This document shows positions 8,726-18,385 of a stretch of DNA of 64,000 nt, in pieces. The translations under genes were made by a program, and so were the position numbers. The notes beneath the pieces are model-generated. The model saw only the letters and a list, made by a program, of their open reading frames with translations, did no database searches and was not told the DNA's origin. Position 1 is the stretch's first letter, and each line of letters starts with the position of its first letter. Origin of the DNA: Cryobacterium sp. M96 (GTDB lineage Bacteria; Actinomycetota; Actinomycetes; Actinomycetales; Microbacteriaceae); NCBI RefSeq assembly GCF_002929845.1, contig NZ_PJJS01000054.1:206392-270391 (forward strand), read 5' to 3'.

Positions 8726-8771
8726 GTGAGCCGCCGCCGCCGCCTCGCTCGGGAGCGCGGCGGCGGCTCAC
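8726..8771. terminator. GC-rich hairpin between convergent genes, probable bidirectional terminator
   Basis: Perfect inverted repeat GTGAGCCGCCGCCGC / GCGGCGGCGGCTCAC with a 16-base loop, lying 12 bases after the nadE stop and just past the stop of the minus-strand gene at 8778. No U-tract follows on either strand, as is common in high-GC actinobacteria. Confidence 0.65.
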
Positions 8772-8777
8772 GGACGT

Positions 8778-9476
8778 CTAGCTCTGGAGCGGGGTGGGGC
8801 GCACTTCCAGTGCCTGCACGTCGTCGAGGAGGCGCTGGGTCTCCGTCGACGCCGAGGCCGTTCCAGACGCATATTGTAGCGGGGCAGGCACGGGCGCGGC
8901 CGGCGCGGCGGTGAACTGGTCGTGGTGCTGCTGGGCGGTCCAGGCATCCTGCTCGGCGAGGAGGTTCTTCTCGGTGCTGTTCTTGGAGACCTTCCACCGG
9001 TCGAGGTCGCTCTGGAAGATCTTGCGGGTGCGGCCCGGCTTGTCCTGCCATTCGACCAGGCGGTCGCGGAACTCGAGCAGCGCGGGCTCGAGCTGGTACC
9101 CGAACGTGGCCGAGGTGCGCTTGAGCTCAGCGAGTTGATGCGCGGCCCAGTTCGCGGCGACGCCCGAACCCTTGATCGGCAGGAGGCGCAGCTGCACGTC
9201 GGCCTGGCCCACCGCGCGGTCCGCCATGACCTGCTCCTGCGGCGTGAGCGAGTTCCAGACGGATGCCTCGGTCGCGGCATCCACGAGGGTGCCGATCACG
9301 GCCGCCTTGAGAGCCCGGTCGTTCTGCGCCAAGAGGCGTTTGATCGCCCCGCGGGAGATCACCGCCGCCAGAAGGCTGGCGACGACGATCGAGACGATGA
9401 GCACCACGGCGCTGAAAACCATGGACTGATTGCTGGCTGCCGTGAGCCAGGATACGAAACTATTCCACCACTGCAT
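8778..9476 (-). CDS. Membrane-anchored protein of unknown function
   Basis: 232-aa protein with one strong N-terminal transmembrane helix (about residues 18-42) and a long mostly helical soluble region rich in Gln, Ala and charged residues (LPIKGSGVAANWAAHQLAELKR, LEFRDRLVEWQDKPGRTRKIFQSDLDRWKVSKNSTEKN). The tail is Ala/Pro/Ser-rich. The shape suggests a periplasm-excluded scaffold with helices lying along the cytoplasmic membrane face. I recognise no domain. It converges with nadE and shares the terminator hairpin. Confidence 0.7.
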   Translation of the reverse strand: MQWWNSFVSWLTAASNQSMVFSAVVLIVSIVVASLLAAVISRGAIKRLLAQNDRALKAAVIGTLVDAATEASVWNSLTPQEQVMADRAVGQADVQLRLLPIKGSGVAANWAAHQLAELKRTSATFGYQLEPALLEFRDRLVEWQDKPGRTRKIFQSDLDRWKVSKNSTEKNLLAEQDAWTAQQHHDQFTAAPAAPVPAPLQYASGTASASTETQRLLDDVQALEVRPTPLQS

Positions 9477-9549
9477 GAGCGCACTTTACCGGCGTCTCGT
9501 CCCGATCTCCGGGAGCGGCGCGGCGTGCCCTGCGGGGAGGTGCGCGCAG

Positions 9550-9789
9550 TCAGCGGAAGCAGTCGGCCGCGTCGTCAATGCGCCAGAACGAACCGACGTT
9601 CATTGTGCGGGTGGCGGCGAGCAGGCGCCGCGCAGCGAAGTGGTCGCCGTCGACCTCGGTGCGCCGCTCGATGTGCCCGAGCACCATGCCGGACCGGTTC
9701 GAGACCCGCCAGAGGCCGTCTTTCACGGGAACAAACTGCAGACCGCGGATGACCGGCAGTCGGGGAAGTGGGGACGCTGGTGTGGACAT
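9550..9789 (-). CDS. Small conserved protein of unknown function
   Basis: 79-aa soluble protein (LPVIRGLQFVPVKDGLWRVSNRSGMVLGHIER, HFAARRLLAATRTMNVGSFWRIDDAADCFR). It looks like a compact beta-rich domain. The ATG and the absence of an overlapping better frame support it. It lies 76 bases downstream of the EamA gene on the same strand and could be the last gene of that operon. No function is recognised. Confidence 0.6.
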   Translation of the reverse strand: MSTPASPLPRLPVIRGLQFVPVKDGLWRVSNRSGMVLGHIERRTEVDGDHFAARRLLAATRTMNVGSFWRIDDAADCFR

Positions 9790-9865
9790 GGAATTCTCCG
9801 AGATCGACCGTACGCGGGTGAGGGTCCCCTCAGGCTACGGAGAGCCACCGACAGTGGTTTCGGCG

Positions 9866-10822
9866 CTACCGCAGAGGTCCGTTCAGCAAAACCATGTCCT
9901 GGCTGGCCAGGTCGAGGTCCACAACCCGGTTCGGACGTGCGGTCTGGGCGACGACGATGCCCGCGAGCACAAGGACCACCCCCGCCATCTGCAGCCCGTC
10001 GAGGGACTCGCCGAGCCAGTGGAACGCGAACGCGAAGGCGAAGATCACCTCCGAGGCAGACACGATGCCGGCCGCCGTGGCAGTCAGTCGGCCGAGCGCC
10101 ATGTACGAGAACAGATACGGGGCGAAGGAGCCGAACACGCCGTTCCACAGCGTCAGCAGCCACAGCGGGAGAGACACCGCCCCGAGGTTGCCGTTCAACG
10201 CGACATCCTGAACCAGGGTCTGCGGCTCGACCTGCCACCAGGCGCTGAACACGAGCCAGAACGCGCTGGCGAAAAGCATGGACCAGAACGACACGGCCAG
10301 TGGCGAGGTCGCGGCGACCTGCCGCTCCCCGACCAGGAAATACACTGCCAGGCAGATTGCGGCGAGGATTCCCGCCAGCACACCCAGTTCAGAGAGGGTG
10401 CTGGCCCAGATCTGGGCGACGACGGCCATGCCGATCAGAACGCAGCCGATGGCCAGCCAGATGCGGGATTTGACCCGCTCCTTGAAGACGAACCGGGCGA
10501 CCAGGGCGACGATCAGCACCCCGGTGTACTCGAGCATGAGCGCGATGCCCACCGGCAGCAGACTGATCGCCACTGCGTAGAACCACTGGATCAGGGCGAC
10601 CCCGGCCACCCCCAGGATGGCCATTACCGCGAGCTGGCGCAGGCTGATGCGGAACGCCCGCCGGTTGGTCACGAGCAACAGACCGCCGGCCAGGAGGGCG
10701 ACGACCGTGACCCGGAAGAAGGTCAGCTGAGCCGGGGACAGGCCCGCATCCACGATCACCTTGGTGGTGCTGCCGTTGAGGCCGAAAAGCAGCGACGCGA
10801 GGAGAGCGTAGAGATAGCCCAC
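9866..10822 (-). CDS. EamA/RhaT-family drug or metabolite exporter
   Basis: 318-aa membrane protein with about ten hydrophobic helices in two EamA repeats (LYALLASLLFGLNGSTTKVI at the start of the first; the second starts near LGVLAGILAAICLAVYFLVGERQ). The helix GEVIFAFAFAFHWLGE-like region with SASEVIFAF matches the conserved helix 9 of the family. Members export amino acids, nucleobases or drugs; the substrate here is unknown. It starts with GTG, with 5 bases between it and the stop of the upstream aldo/keto reductase gene, so the two are probably co-translated. Confidence 0.88.
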   Translation of the reverse strand: MGYLYALLASLLFGLNGSTTKVIVDAGLSPAQLTFFRVTVVALLAGGLLLVTNRRAFRISLRQLAVMAILGVAGVALIQWFYAVAISLLPVGIALMLEYTGVLIVALVARFVFKERVKSRIWLAIGCVLIGMAVVAQIWASTLSELGVLAGILAAICLAVYFLVGERQVAATSPLAVSFWSMLFASAFWLVFSAWWQVEPQTLVQDVALNGNLGAVSLPLWLLTLWNGVFGSFAPYLFSYMALGRLTATAAGIVSASEVIFAFAFAFHWLGESLDGLQMAGVVLVLAGIVVAQTARPNRVVDLDLASQDMVLLNGPLR

Positions 10823-10827
10823 TTCGC

Positions 10828-11835
10828 TCAGCCCAGACCGGTGCCGTGCACGGCGTACGGTTCGATCTCGTCGATTTCGATCTGGGTGAGAGGCGGGGCA
10901 TCCAGGGCCGCCACGGTCTGCTCGAGCTGGTTCAGGCTGCTCGCGCCGACCAGCACGCTGGTCACCGACGGCTGGCGCAGGATCCAGGTGACCGCCAGCT
11001 GGGCCAGCGTCTGGCCGCGCGCGGCGGCAATCTCGTTCAGGGCGCGGGCACGGCCCTGGTAGGTGTCGGTGAGAACGTCTTCCGACAGGAAATCGCTCGT
11101 CGCGACCCGCGAGCCTGCCGGAACGGTGCCGTCCAGGTAGCGGTCGGTGAGAAGTCCCTGTGCGAGCGGCGAGAAGACGATGCTGCCCATGCCGAGCTCG
11201 TCGAGCACGGGGAAGAGCCCGTCTTCGATGTGGCGGTCGAACATCGAGTAACGCGGCTGGTGGATCAGGAGGGGGATCTTGTGCTCGGCCAGCGCCGCCG
11301 CCGCGGCCCGCGTCTGCTCGGGGGTGTAGCTGGAGATGCCGACATAGAGGGCCTTTCCCTGCTGCACCGCCGACGCCAGCGTGCCCATGGTCTCCTCGAT
11401 GGGAGTCTCCGGGTCCGGCCGGTGGGAGTAGAAGATGTCGACGTAGTCGACGCCGAGCCGGCCCAGGCTCGCGTCGAGGGAGGAGAGCAGGTACTTGCGA
11501 GAACCGAAGTCGCCGTAGGGGCCCGGCCACATGTCGTAGCCGGCCTTGCTGGAAATGATCATCTCGTCGCGGTAGGCCCGGAAATCTTCGGCGAAGATGC
11601 GGCCGAAGTTGGTCTCGGCGGCTCCGGGAGGAGGACCATAGTTGTTGGCCAGGTCGAAGTGGGTGACCCCCAGGTCGAAGGCACGGCGCAGGATGGCGCG
11701 TTGGGTCTCGATCGGGCGCTCGTGGCCGAAGTTGTGCCAGAGGCCGAGAGACAGCGCCGGCAGTTTGAGGCCGCTCCGTCCGACGCGTCGGTAGGTCATG
11801 TCGGCATAGCGGTTCGGAGCTGGCACGAAGGTCAT
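10828..11835 (-). CDS. Aldo/keto reductase (YghZ / Kv-beta-like group)
   Basis: 335-aa NADPH-dependent oxidoreductase with a TIM-barrel fold. The catalytic tetrad can be placed: Asp in THFDLANNYG with the Tyr, Lys in IISSKAGYDMWPGPYGDFGSRKYL, and His in VDIFYSHRPDPETPIEETM. The NADP-binding end PSVTSVLVGASSLNQLEQT is present. NNYGPPPGAAETNFGRI and GPYGDFGSRKYL are typical of the L-glyceraldehyde-3-phosphate reductase (YghZ/GprA) group, which reduces methylglyoxal and related aldehydes. It is divergent from msrA with only 17 bases between starts, so the two promoters overlap. Confidence 0.88.
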   Translation of the reverse strand: MTFVPAPNRYADMTYRRVGRSGLKLPALSLGLWHNFGHERPIETQRAILRRAFDLGVTHFDLANNYGPPPGAAETNFGRIFAEDFRAYRDEMIISSKAGYDMWPGPYGDFGSRKYLLSSLDASLGRLGVDYVDIFYSHRPDPETPIEETMGTLASAVQQGKALYVGISSYTPEQTRAAAAALAEHKIPLLIHQPRYSMFDRHIEDGLFPVLDELGMGSIVFSPLAQGLLTDRYLDGTVPAGSRVATSDFLSEDVLTDTYQGRARALNEIAAARGQTLAQLAVTWILRQPSVTSVLVGASSLNQLEQTVAALDAPPLTQIEIDEIEPYAVHGTGLG

Positions 11836-11852
11836 GCCGTTACTCTAGGGGT

Positions 11853-12374
11853 GTGCAAACTTTTGTGGTCGCAGGTGGATGTTTCTGGTGTCTCGATGCC
11901 GTGTATCGGGTGCTGCGTGGCGTGAGCGAGGTGGTTTCCGGGTATACCGGGGGAGGGGCTCAACGGCCAACGTATGAGTCGGTGTGCACGGGCCGTACCG
12001 GCCACGCCGAGGCCATCGCCGTGACGTTCGACCCGGAGGTCATCCCGGCCAGCGTCATCCTCGACGTGTTCTTCTCGCTGCACGACCCGACCCAGCTGAA
12101 CCGCCAGGGCGCCGACGTGGGCACCCAGTACCGGTCGGCGATGTTCTATGCCGACGACGCGCAGAAGCGGCTCTTCGAAACCGCTCGCACTCGCGCCGCC
12201 GAATGGTGGGGCGGCGGCGTCGTCACCACGATCGATCCGCTCGGCGAATACTTCGTGGCCGAGGACCACCACCAAGACTTCTTCGCCAAAAACCCAGGTC
12301 AGGGCTACTGCATGGCCGTCGCGCTGCCCAAGGTGAACAAGATCCGCAAGTCCCACGCCGAATACCTCCTCTAG
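11853..12374 (+). CDS. msrA: Peptide methionine sulfoxide reductase A
   Basis: 173-aa enzyme that reduces methionine-S-sulfoxide in proteins, recycled by thioredoxin. The active site G-C10-F-W-C13 is at the extreme N-terminus, followed by the conserved VVSGYTGG, GHAEAIAVTFDP and RQGADVGTQYRSAMFY blocks. The end AEDHHQDFFAKNPGQGYCMAVALPKVNK includes the resolving-Cys segment GYC. It starts with GTG; TAGGGG about 3 bases upstream resembles a -10 box, which would make a leaderless transcript. The start region abuts the divergent aldo/keto reductase gene. Confidence 0.94.
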   Translation: MQTFVVAGGCFWCLDAVYRVLRGVSEVVSGYTGGGAQRPTYESVCTGRTGHAEAIAVTFDPEVIPASVILDVFFSLHDPTQLNRQGADVGTQYRSAMFYADDAQKRLFETARTRAAEWWGGGVVTTIDPLGEYFVAEDHHQDFFAKNPGQGYCMAVALPKVNKIRKSHAEYLL

Positions 12375-12806
12375 CAGCGCGAGTTCGTGTATTCGTAGGC
12401 GGCGAGTATCGCCCAGCGCGGCGAAATGAACGGGTTTTCTAGCTGCCGTGCCAGCGCCGCCGAGACCGCCGTGCGGAAACCCGGAGCCAAACGAATTCGA
12501 CGGAGATTTTGCCCAAAGCGGCACTAGAAACTGGGAAAGAGCGCTTTCACAGGAGAATCTCCGTCGAATTGGTTCGACACCGACCGCGGCGCGCACCCGG
12601 ACCCTCTCCGTCAGAAGCGAGCCCAGCCCTCCCCAGCTGCGGGGGGCGGTCATTCGGCACAGGTTCCGGATGCCGCGGCCGCGCGTCGTCCTGCCGCCGC
12701 ACACTCGGAGTACGCGATCTGGGGCGGCGGAGACGGGCACGAGCCGTCGCTCCAGGTCGCGTGTTCCGGGCATTCGTCCGGGGCTCACAGGATGAGGGAG
12801 ACCGTA
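12375..12806. other. 432-bp intergenic stretch between msrA and ssb
   Basis: This holds repeat element copy 1 (12490-12575) and otherwise only GC-rich sequence without a convincing reading frame. The sequence GGGAGA 6 bases before the ssb ATG is the only clear functional signal. No RNA gene was seen. Confidence 0.5.
12490..12575. repeat. Intergenic inverted-repeat element, copy 1
   Basis: Left arm ACGAATTCGACGGAGATTTTG (12491-12511, GAATTC end) and right arm ending at 12575 that reads, reversed, CGAACCAATTCGACGGAGATT. The centre of about 41 bp is unlike the other copies. It sits between msrA and ssb, both on the plus strand. Confidence 0.9.
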
Positions 12807-13289
12807 ATGAGCGACAGCATCACCGTGACCGGAATCGTGGCCACCACGCCCCGTCACCTCGTGACCAGTTCGGGGCTGGCCATCACGTCGTTTCGGCTGG
12901 CATCAAGCCAGCGTCGCTTTGACCGTGTGAAACAGACCTGGGTTGACGCCGAGACCAACTGGTACACGGTGTCCTCCTTCCGGCAGCTCGCCCACAACGT
13001 GGAGCGCTCGGTGCAGAAGGGTGAGCACGTAGTCGTGGCGGGGCGGTTGCGCATCCGGCCGTGGGAAAATGCCGACCGCAACGGTACCTCGGTCGAGGTC
13101 GAGGCAGAGACCGTCGGGCACGACCTGGCCTGGTGCAGCACCGTCTACACGCGCTCGCCGCCGCCCGGCGCAGCGTCGGCGCCACATCCGACCGAGCCCA
13201 CGGACGGCTTCCTACCTGCCGATACTGACGACGCACCCCCGATGCGCGACGAGGCAGAGTCCGCGGCGCTAGTCGGGGTCGATTCCTGA
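12807..13289 (+). CDS. ssb: Single-stranded DNA-binding protein paralogue (SsbB / Rv2478c-like)
   Basis: 160-aa OB-fold protein. SITVTGIVATTPRHL, ITSFRLASSQRRFDR, NWYTVSSFRQLAHNVERSVQKGEHVVVAGRLRIRPWE and VEVEAETVGHDLAWCSTVYTR are the ordered SSB strands. The acidic tail ends ...ALVGVDS and lacks the DDDIPF-type tip that recruits partners, so it is more likely the accessory SSB than the replicative one. ATG 12807 is preferred over 12792 because GGGAGA lies at the right distance. Together with ettA and the thioesterase it keeps the order known in mycobacteria around Rv2475c-Rv2478c. Confidence 0.88.
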   Translation: MSDSITVTGIVATTPRHLVTSSGLAITSFRLASSQRRFDRVKQTWVDAETNWYTVSSFRQLAHNVERSVQKGEHVVVAGRLRIRPWENADRNGTSVEVEAETVGHDLAWCSTVYTRSPPPGAASAPHPTEPTDGFLPADTDDAPPMRDEAESAALVGVDS

Positions 13290-13412
13290 TGGCGGCAACT
13301 CGGCACAGTGTCCGGCACAGTCACCGGGACAGTGACCGGAATAGACTCTCGGGGACACGGGGCATCTGGCAGACTCAGAGGTCTGACCGCACCGCGGTCG
13401 CGGAAGGACCAC

Positions 13413-13946
13413 GTGCCGGCACCATCAGATCGGGAAACCCGGAGACGTCGAACCGGCATCCGTTCCCCACGCACCGGTAGCGCGTTGCTGCTCGGGCTGG
13501 CCGTCACGGTCAGCCTCGCGGCCTGCTCGGCGGCACCGGCCGCGACTCCCTCGAGCACGGCCACGGCGTCGGCGTCGGCTCGTCCGACCGCGAGCGCGGC
13601 GCCCATACCCGCGCCGCAGCTACAGCCGGAGAAGGATGCCGCGGCGAACCTGGCCTACTTCGACAGCGTCGCCACGGCGGTCGTCACCGCTGACGAGAAT
13701 GCCGGCGGGCGGGCATTCGTGGACGCGCTGGGGGCCTCCGGCTTCGACCGGGCCCAAATGGAGGTTACCTTCGACGAGACCAACATCGACCTCCCAGCGG
13801 ACTCTATCCAGTTCTCCGTTCGGTTCAACGGCGAATGCCTGATCGGGCAGAACGGACCGGCCACGGGCGGGTACCACAGCGCGGTCACGGCGATCCTCGC
13901 ATCCGGAACGTGTCTGGTCGGGGCCACGCGGCAAATAGACTGGTAA
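13413..13946 (+). CDS. Putative lipoprotein of unknown function (DUF6993-like)
   Basis: 177-aa exported protein. A basic N-region (RETRRRRTGIRS) precedes the hydrophobic core GSALLLGLAVTVSLAAC with a lipobox Cys, then an Ala/Ser/Thr/Pro-rich linker and a compact domain (AANLAYFDSVATAVVTADENAGGRAFVDALGASGFDRAQMEVTFDETNIDLPADSIQFSVRF.. GECLIGQ.. ASGTCLVG). Two Cys in the domain could form a disulfide. GTG 13413 is chosen because GGAAGGA lies 5 bases before it; an in-frame start at 13308 would add an implausible repeat-coded extension. It ends 5 bases before ettA. Function unknown. Confidence 0.78.
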   Translation: MPAPSDRETRRRRTGIRSPRTGSALLLGLAVTVSLAACSAAPAATPSSTATASASARPTASAAPIPAPQLQPEKDAAANLAYFDSVATAVVTADENAGGRAFVDALGASGFDRAQMEVTFDETNIDLPADSIQFSVRFNGECLIGQNGPATGGYHSAVTAILASGTCLVGATRQIDW

Positions 13947-13951
13947 GCACT

Positions 13952-15634
<1,683 letters not shown>

Positions 15635-15642
15635 GACCCGCG

Positions 15643-16137
15643 GTGAAGCTGCGCGTGCCGGTGAAGTTGCGCTGGTCGGATCTGGACGCCTACGGCCACG
15701 TCAACAACGCCGAGTTGTTGCGTGTGCTCGAGGATGCGCGCATCCAGGCGTTCTGGCCGGATGAAGACGGCGACGGCCCCGGGGCGTTCGCCGGCACCGC
15801 CGTGCTGGACGGGCGCCCGGGCGCGGCGACGCTGACCCTGATCGCGCGGATGGAGGCCGAGTATCTGGCTCCGATTCCGTATCTGAGGCAGCCTCTGGAC
15901 ATCCGTCTCTGGCTCGGCAAGCTCGGTGGCGCCAGCCTCGAGGTCTGCTACGAGGTCTGGACTCCGATCGGCCTGGAGCCAGCGGTTCTCTTCGCGCAGG
16001 CGAGCACCACAATCGTGTTGGTGGACGCCGCGACCGAGCGGCCGCGCAAGATCAACGAGGTCGAGCGCGCCGCTTGGGCTCCATACGTAGACGAACCCAT
16101 CCGATTCACCCGGCGCGCGTCCCTGCCGGCTGAGTAG
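15643..16137 (+). CDS. Acyl-CoA thioesterase (4HBT hotdog family)
   Basis: 164-aa hotdog-fold protein. KLRWSDLDAYGHVNNAELLRVLEDARI carries the catalytic Asp and the GHVNN turn of the 4-hydroxybenzoyl-CoA thioesterase group; the core strands follow in LTLIARMEAEYLAPIPY and LEVCYEVWTP. It starts with GTG 8 bases after ettA, so it is probably in the same operon, as in mycobacteria where an Rv2475c-type thioesterase lies beside ettA. The acyl substrate is unknown. Confidence 0.85.
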   Translation: MKLRVPVKLRWSDLDAYGHVNNAELLRVLEDARIQAFWPDEDGDGPGAFAGTAVLDGRPGAATLTLIARMEAEYLAPIPYLRQPLDIRLWLGKLGGASLEVCYEVWTPIGLEPAVLFAQASTTIVLVDAATERPRKINEVERAAWAPYVDEPIRFTRRASLPAE

Positions 16138-16159
16138 GCCGGCCCGGACGCAGTCCGCC

Positions 16160-16573
16160 TCAGCCGGCGGTGACGGCGTCGCCGGTGACGGTGACCTTCA
16201 CCGACGCCAGCGGTTCGGTCGCCGGTCCGGCGAGGGCCTCGCCGGTGGCACGGTCGAACTTCGAGCCGTGGCAGGGGCAGTCGAACTCGTCCTTTACCGC
16301 TTTGACCACGCAGCCCTGGTGGGTGCAGATCGCGCTGAACGCCACCACGGTGCCGGCCGTGGGCTGGCTGATCAGGATGGGCTTGCCATCGAGGGAGGCC
16401 TCGATCGAACCGCCCACGGGGATGTCGGCGAGCTTGGCTAACTCCACCGGGCCAATGTTGCCGGTGCCGGAATCTGCGGCGCCGTCGGTGCTGCAGCCGA
16501 CCAGTGCGACGGCGGTGCCAGCGGTGCCGAGCAGGAGCGCGGTGCGGCGGGAGATGTCGGTGGCGTTCGTCAT
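16160..16573 (-). CDS. Rieske [2Fe-2S] protein with Tat-like signal and lipobox
   Basis: 137-aa exported iron-sulfur protein. The N-terminus [20 protein letters not shown] combines a twin-arginine motif with a lipobox Cys, as expected for a cofactor-loaded protein exported folded. The cluster ligands are in CTHQGC and CPCHGS (two Cys, two His), with [17 protein letters not shown] downstream as in Rieske ferredoxins. It has no membrane helix beyond the signal and no cytochrome neighbours, so it is probably an electron carrier at the outer membrane face rather than the bc1 subunit. The partner is unknown. Confidence 0.9.
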   Translation of the reverse strand: MTNATDISRRTALLLGTAGTAVALVGCSTDGAADSGTGNIGPVELAKLADIPVGGSIEASLDGKPILISQPTAGTVVAFSAICTHQGCVVKAVKDEFDCPCHGSKFDRATGEALAGPATEPLASVKVTVTGDAVTAG

Positions 16574-16636
16574 GGTTCTCCTCGATCGGGCGGGCGTTCA
16601 GAGATGCTCAGAGACGCTCAGAGCATGTGAGAGAGG

Positions 16637-17512
16637 CTACTCTGCGTTCGTGGGCACGCGCAGCATGCCCTCCTGCGCGACCGTGGCGAGAAGCAGGCCC
16701 GCCCGGCTGTAGATGCTGCCGGTGGAGAGCCCGCGTCCACCCTGGGCGGTCGGGGAATCCTGTACGTAGAGCATCCACTCGTCGACCCGGCCGAAGCGGT
16801 GGAACCACATGGCGTGGTCCAGGCTCGCAACCTTGAGCCCGGGTGTGGCCCAGGCCACGCCGTGGCGACGCATGACAGGCTCCATGATCGAGTAGTCGCT
16901 GGCGTATGCCAGCGCGGCGCGGTGCAGGTCAGGGTCGTCGGGCAACGGGCCCATGGTCTTCATCCACACGGCCTGGCGAGAGGTGTGCTCGCCGTCCACC
17001 TTGAGGTAGATCGGCGACGGCAGGTGCCGCATGTCGAACGGACGCTCGTTCGCCCAGTAGCGGGCGATGGAGTGGTCGACCTGGGCCAAAGCATCCGCCG
17101 CCGTCGGCAAGGACTCCGGGTCGGGCATATCGGTTGGCATCTCGATCTGGTGCTCGAGGCCTTCATCACCGTCCTGGAACGAGGCGATCATCGACAGGAT
17201 CGGATGCCCGTCCTGATAGGCCTGCGTGCGGCGGGTGGAGAAGGAGCGGCCGTCGTGGATGCGATCGACGGAGAAGGTGATCGGCTGGCCCACGTCGCCG
17301 GGGCGCAGGAAATAGCCGTGCATCGAGTGCACATGGCGGTCGTCGGGAACCGTGCGCATCGCGGCGACCAGTGACTGGGCGAGCACCTGCCCGCCGAAAA
17401 CGCGGCCGAGCGGCATCCACTGCGACGGCCCGGTAAAGATGTCCTCGCTGGTGCGGGCGCCCGTGTCGGTGAGGTCCAGGGCGGTTAGAAGGCCCTCCAT
17501 CGGCAAGTCCAT
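16637..17512 (-). CDS. tesB: Acyl-CoA thioesterase II (TesB family)
   Basis: 291-aa double-hotdog thioesterase that hydrolyses medium and long acyl-CoAs. FTGPSQWMPLGRVFGGQVLAQSLVAAMRTV starts the first hotdog; the triad region is seen in ALAYASDYSIMEP (Asp), ASLDHAMWFHRF (Ser/Thr position) and LLATVAQEG (Gln). The length matches E. coli TesB. Two close in-frame ATGs (17512, 17500) are possible. It is divergent from the gene at 17591. Confidence 0.93.
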   Translation of the reverse strand: MDLPMEGLLTALDLTDTGARTSEDIFTGPSQWMPLGRVFGGQVLAQSLVAAMRTVPDDRHVHSMHGYFLRPGDVGQPITFSVDRIHDGRSFSTRRTQAYQDGHPILSMIASFQDGDEGLEHQIEMPTDMPDPESLPTAADALAQVDHSIARYWANERPFDMRHLPSPIYLKVDGEHTSRQAVWMKTMGPLPDDPDLHRAALAYASDYSIMEPVMRRHGVAWATPGLKVASLDHAMWFHRFGRVDEWMLYVQDSPTAQGGRGLSTGSIYSRAGLLLATVAQEGMLRVPTNAE

Positions 17513-17590
17513 GTGGCCTCCTCAGGCGCGTGGCGGAGCAGACGCGCGCACCGGTGTGACGCGCGCCGTACCTTGGTAGTTTAGGAGCAG

Positions 17591-18268
17591 ATGAGTAAGT
17601 CATTTTCTCTCCCAGAGTCCCTGTCCCTTCGCGACCTCCAGGTCTACCTCTCCCGCGCTAGCCGGGTGGAGGACGGTTCCGTGCGCCTCATTCAGGCCGC
17701 GGGGGTGCTCGCTGTCTACACCGCGATCCTCTACCCGCGCGGTCTCCTCGACTCCAGCCCGACCGTGCTGGGCCTGCGCACCTTCGCGCTCACCGCACCG
17801 GTCGAGCTCGACGCGGTCGTTCCCGTGCGCTCCCTGCTGGACCGCCTCGCCCGCCTCACCGCGGCCGTGCTGGAGGACGAGGCGACAGTGACCGTAACCG
17901 TGCCGCTGGAAGTGACCACCGTGACCTGGGCCGGTATCTCGCCGCCCCAAGGCGGCTGGACCCTGCTCGGTGAAACGGATGCCGCCCTGCTCGACGGTGC
18001 GGCGCAGGCCGGCATTGAGGAAGTCGCCGCCGTCATCCCGGCGGGAACCGGCGGGCAGATCGTGCAGCGGGTGCGCTCCGAAGTCTGGAGCCGCCCGATC
18101 CCCGGCCTGGAAATCGTGCCGGCCGGCGCCGCCTTCGCGGCCGTCAGCCTCGGTTTCCTGCCGAAAAACGAGCCCGTGCGCCTGTTCGAGACGGGCCTGT
18201 GGACCCGGCTGAGCACGAGCCGCGGCCACATCCTCGTGCGTCGCAAGCCCTGGTCGCTGAGCCGCTGA
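17591..18268 (+). CDS. Conserved actinobacterial protein of unknown function
   Basis: 225-aa soluble protein beginning MSKSFSLPESLSLRDLQVYLSRASRVEDGSVRLIQAAGVLAVYTAILYPRG. It is alpha/beta, with repeated VTVTVPLEVTTVTW strands and a late Arg-rich end. No catalytic motif or membrane segment is apparent. Position and codon use are native. Its stop is followed at 30 bases by repeat element copy 2. I do not recognise a function. Confidence 0.72.
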   Translation: MSKSFSLPESLSLRDLQVYLSRASRVEDGSVRLIQAAGVLAVYTAILYPRGLLDSSPTVLGLRTFALTAPVELDAVVPVRSLLDRLARLTAAVLEDEATVTVTVPLEVTTVTWAGISPPQGGWTLLGETDAALLDGAAQAGIEEVAAVIPAGTGGQIVQRVRSEVWSRPIPGLEIVPAGAAFAAVSLGFLPKNEPVRLFETGLWTRLSTSRGHILVRRKPWSLSR

Positions 18269-18297
18269 CTATTCGCTGGGTGTTCGCACCGTGCCCC

Positions 18298-18385
18298 GAA
18301 CGAATTCGACGGAGATTTTGCCCGGATCGGCCTTAAACTGGCCGAGAATCGGCTCAAACATCAAAATCTCCGTCGAATTGGTTCG
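18298..18385. repeat. Intergenic inverted-repeat element, copy 2
   Basis: Left arm 18298-18320 has the GAATTC end. The right arm 18363-18385 reads, reversed, CGAACCAATTCGACGGAGAT. The centre holds GGCCTTAAACTGGCC. It lies between convergent genes and overlaps the 3' end of the nitronate monooxygenase gene, whose last nine codons (NQFDGDFDV plus stop) are element sequence. Confidence 0.9.

Noticed and set aside
12448-12795. Plus-strand open frame between msrA and ssb
   Set aside because: It runs through repeat copy 1 and is Arg/Pro-rich with no ribosome site.
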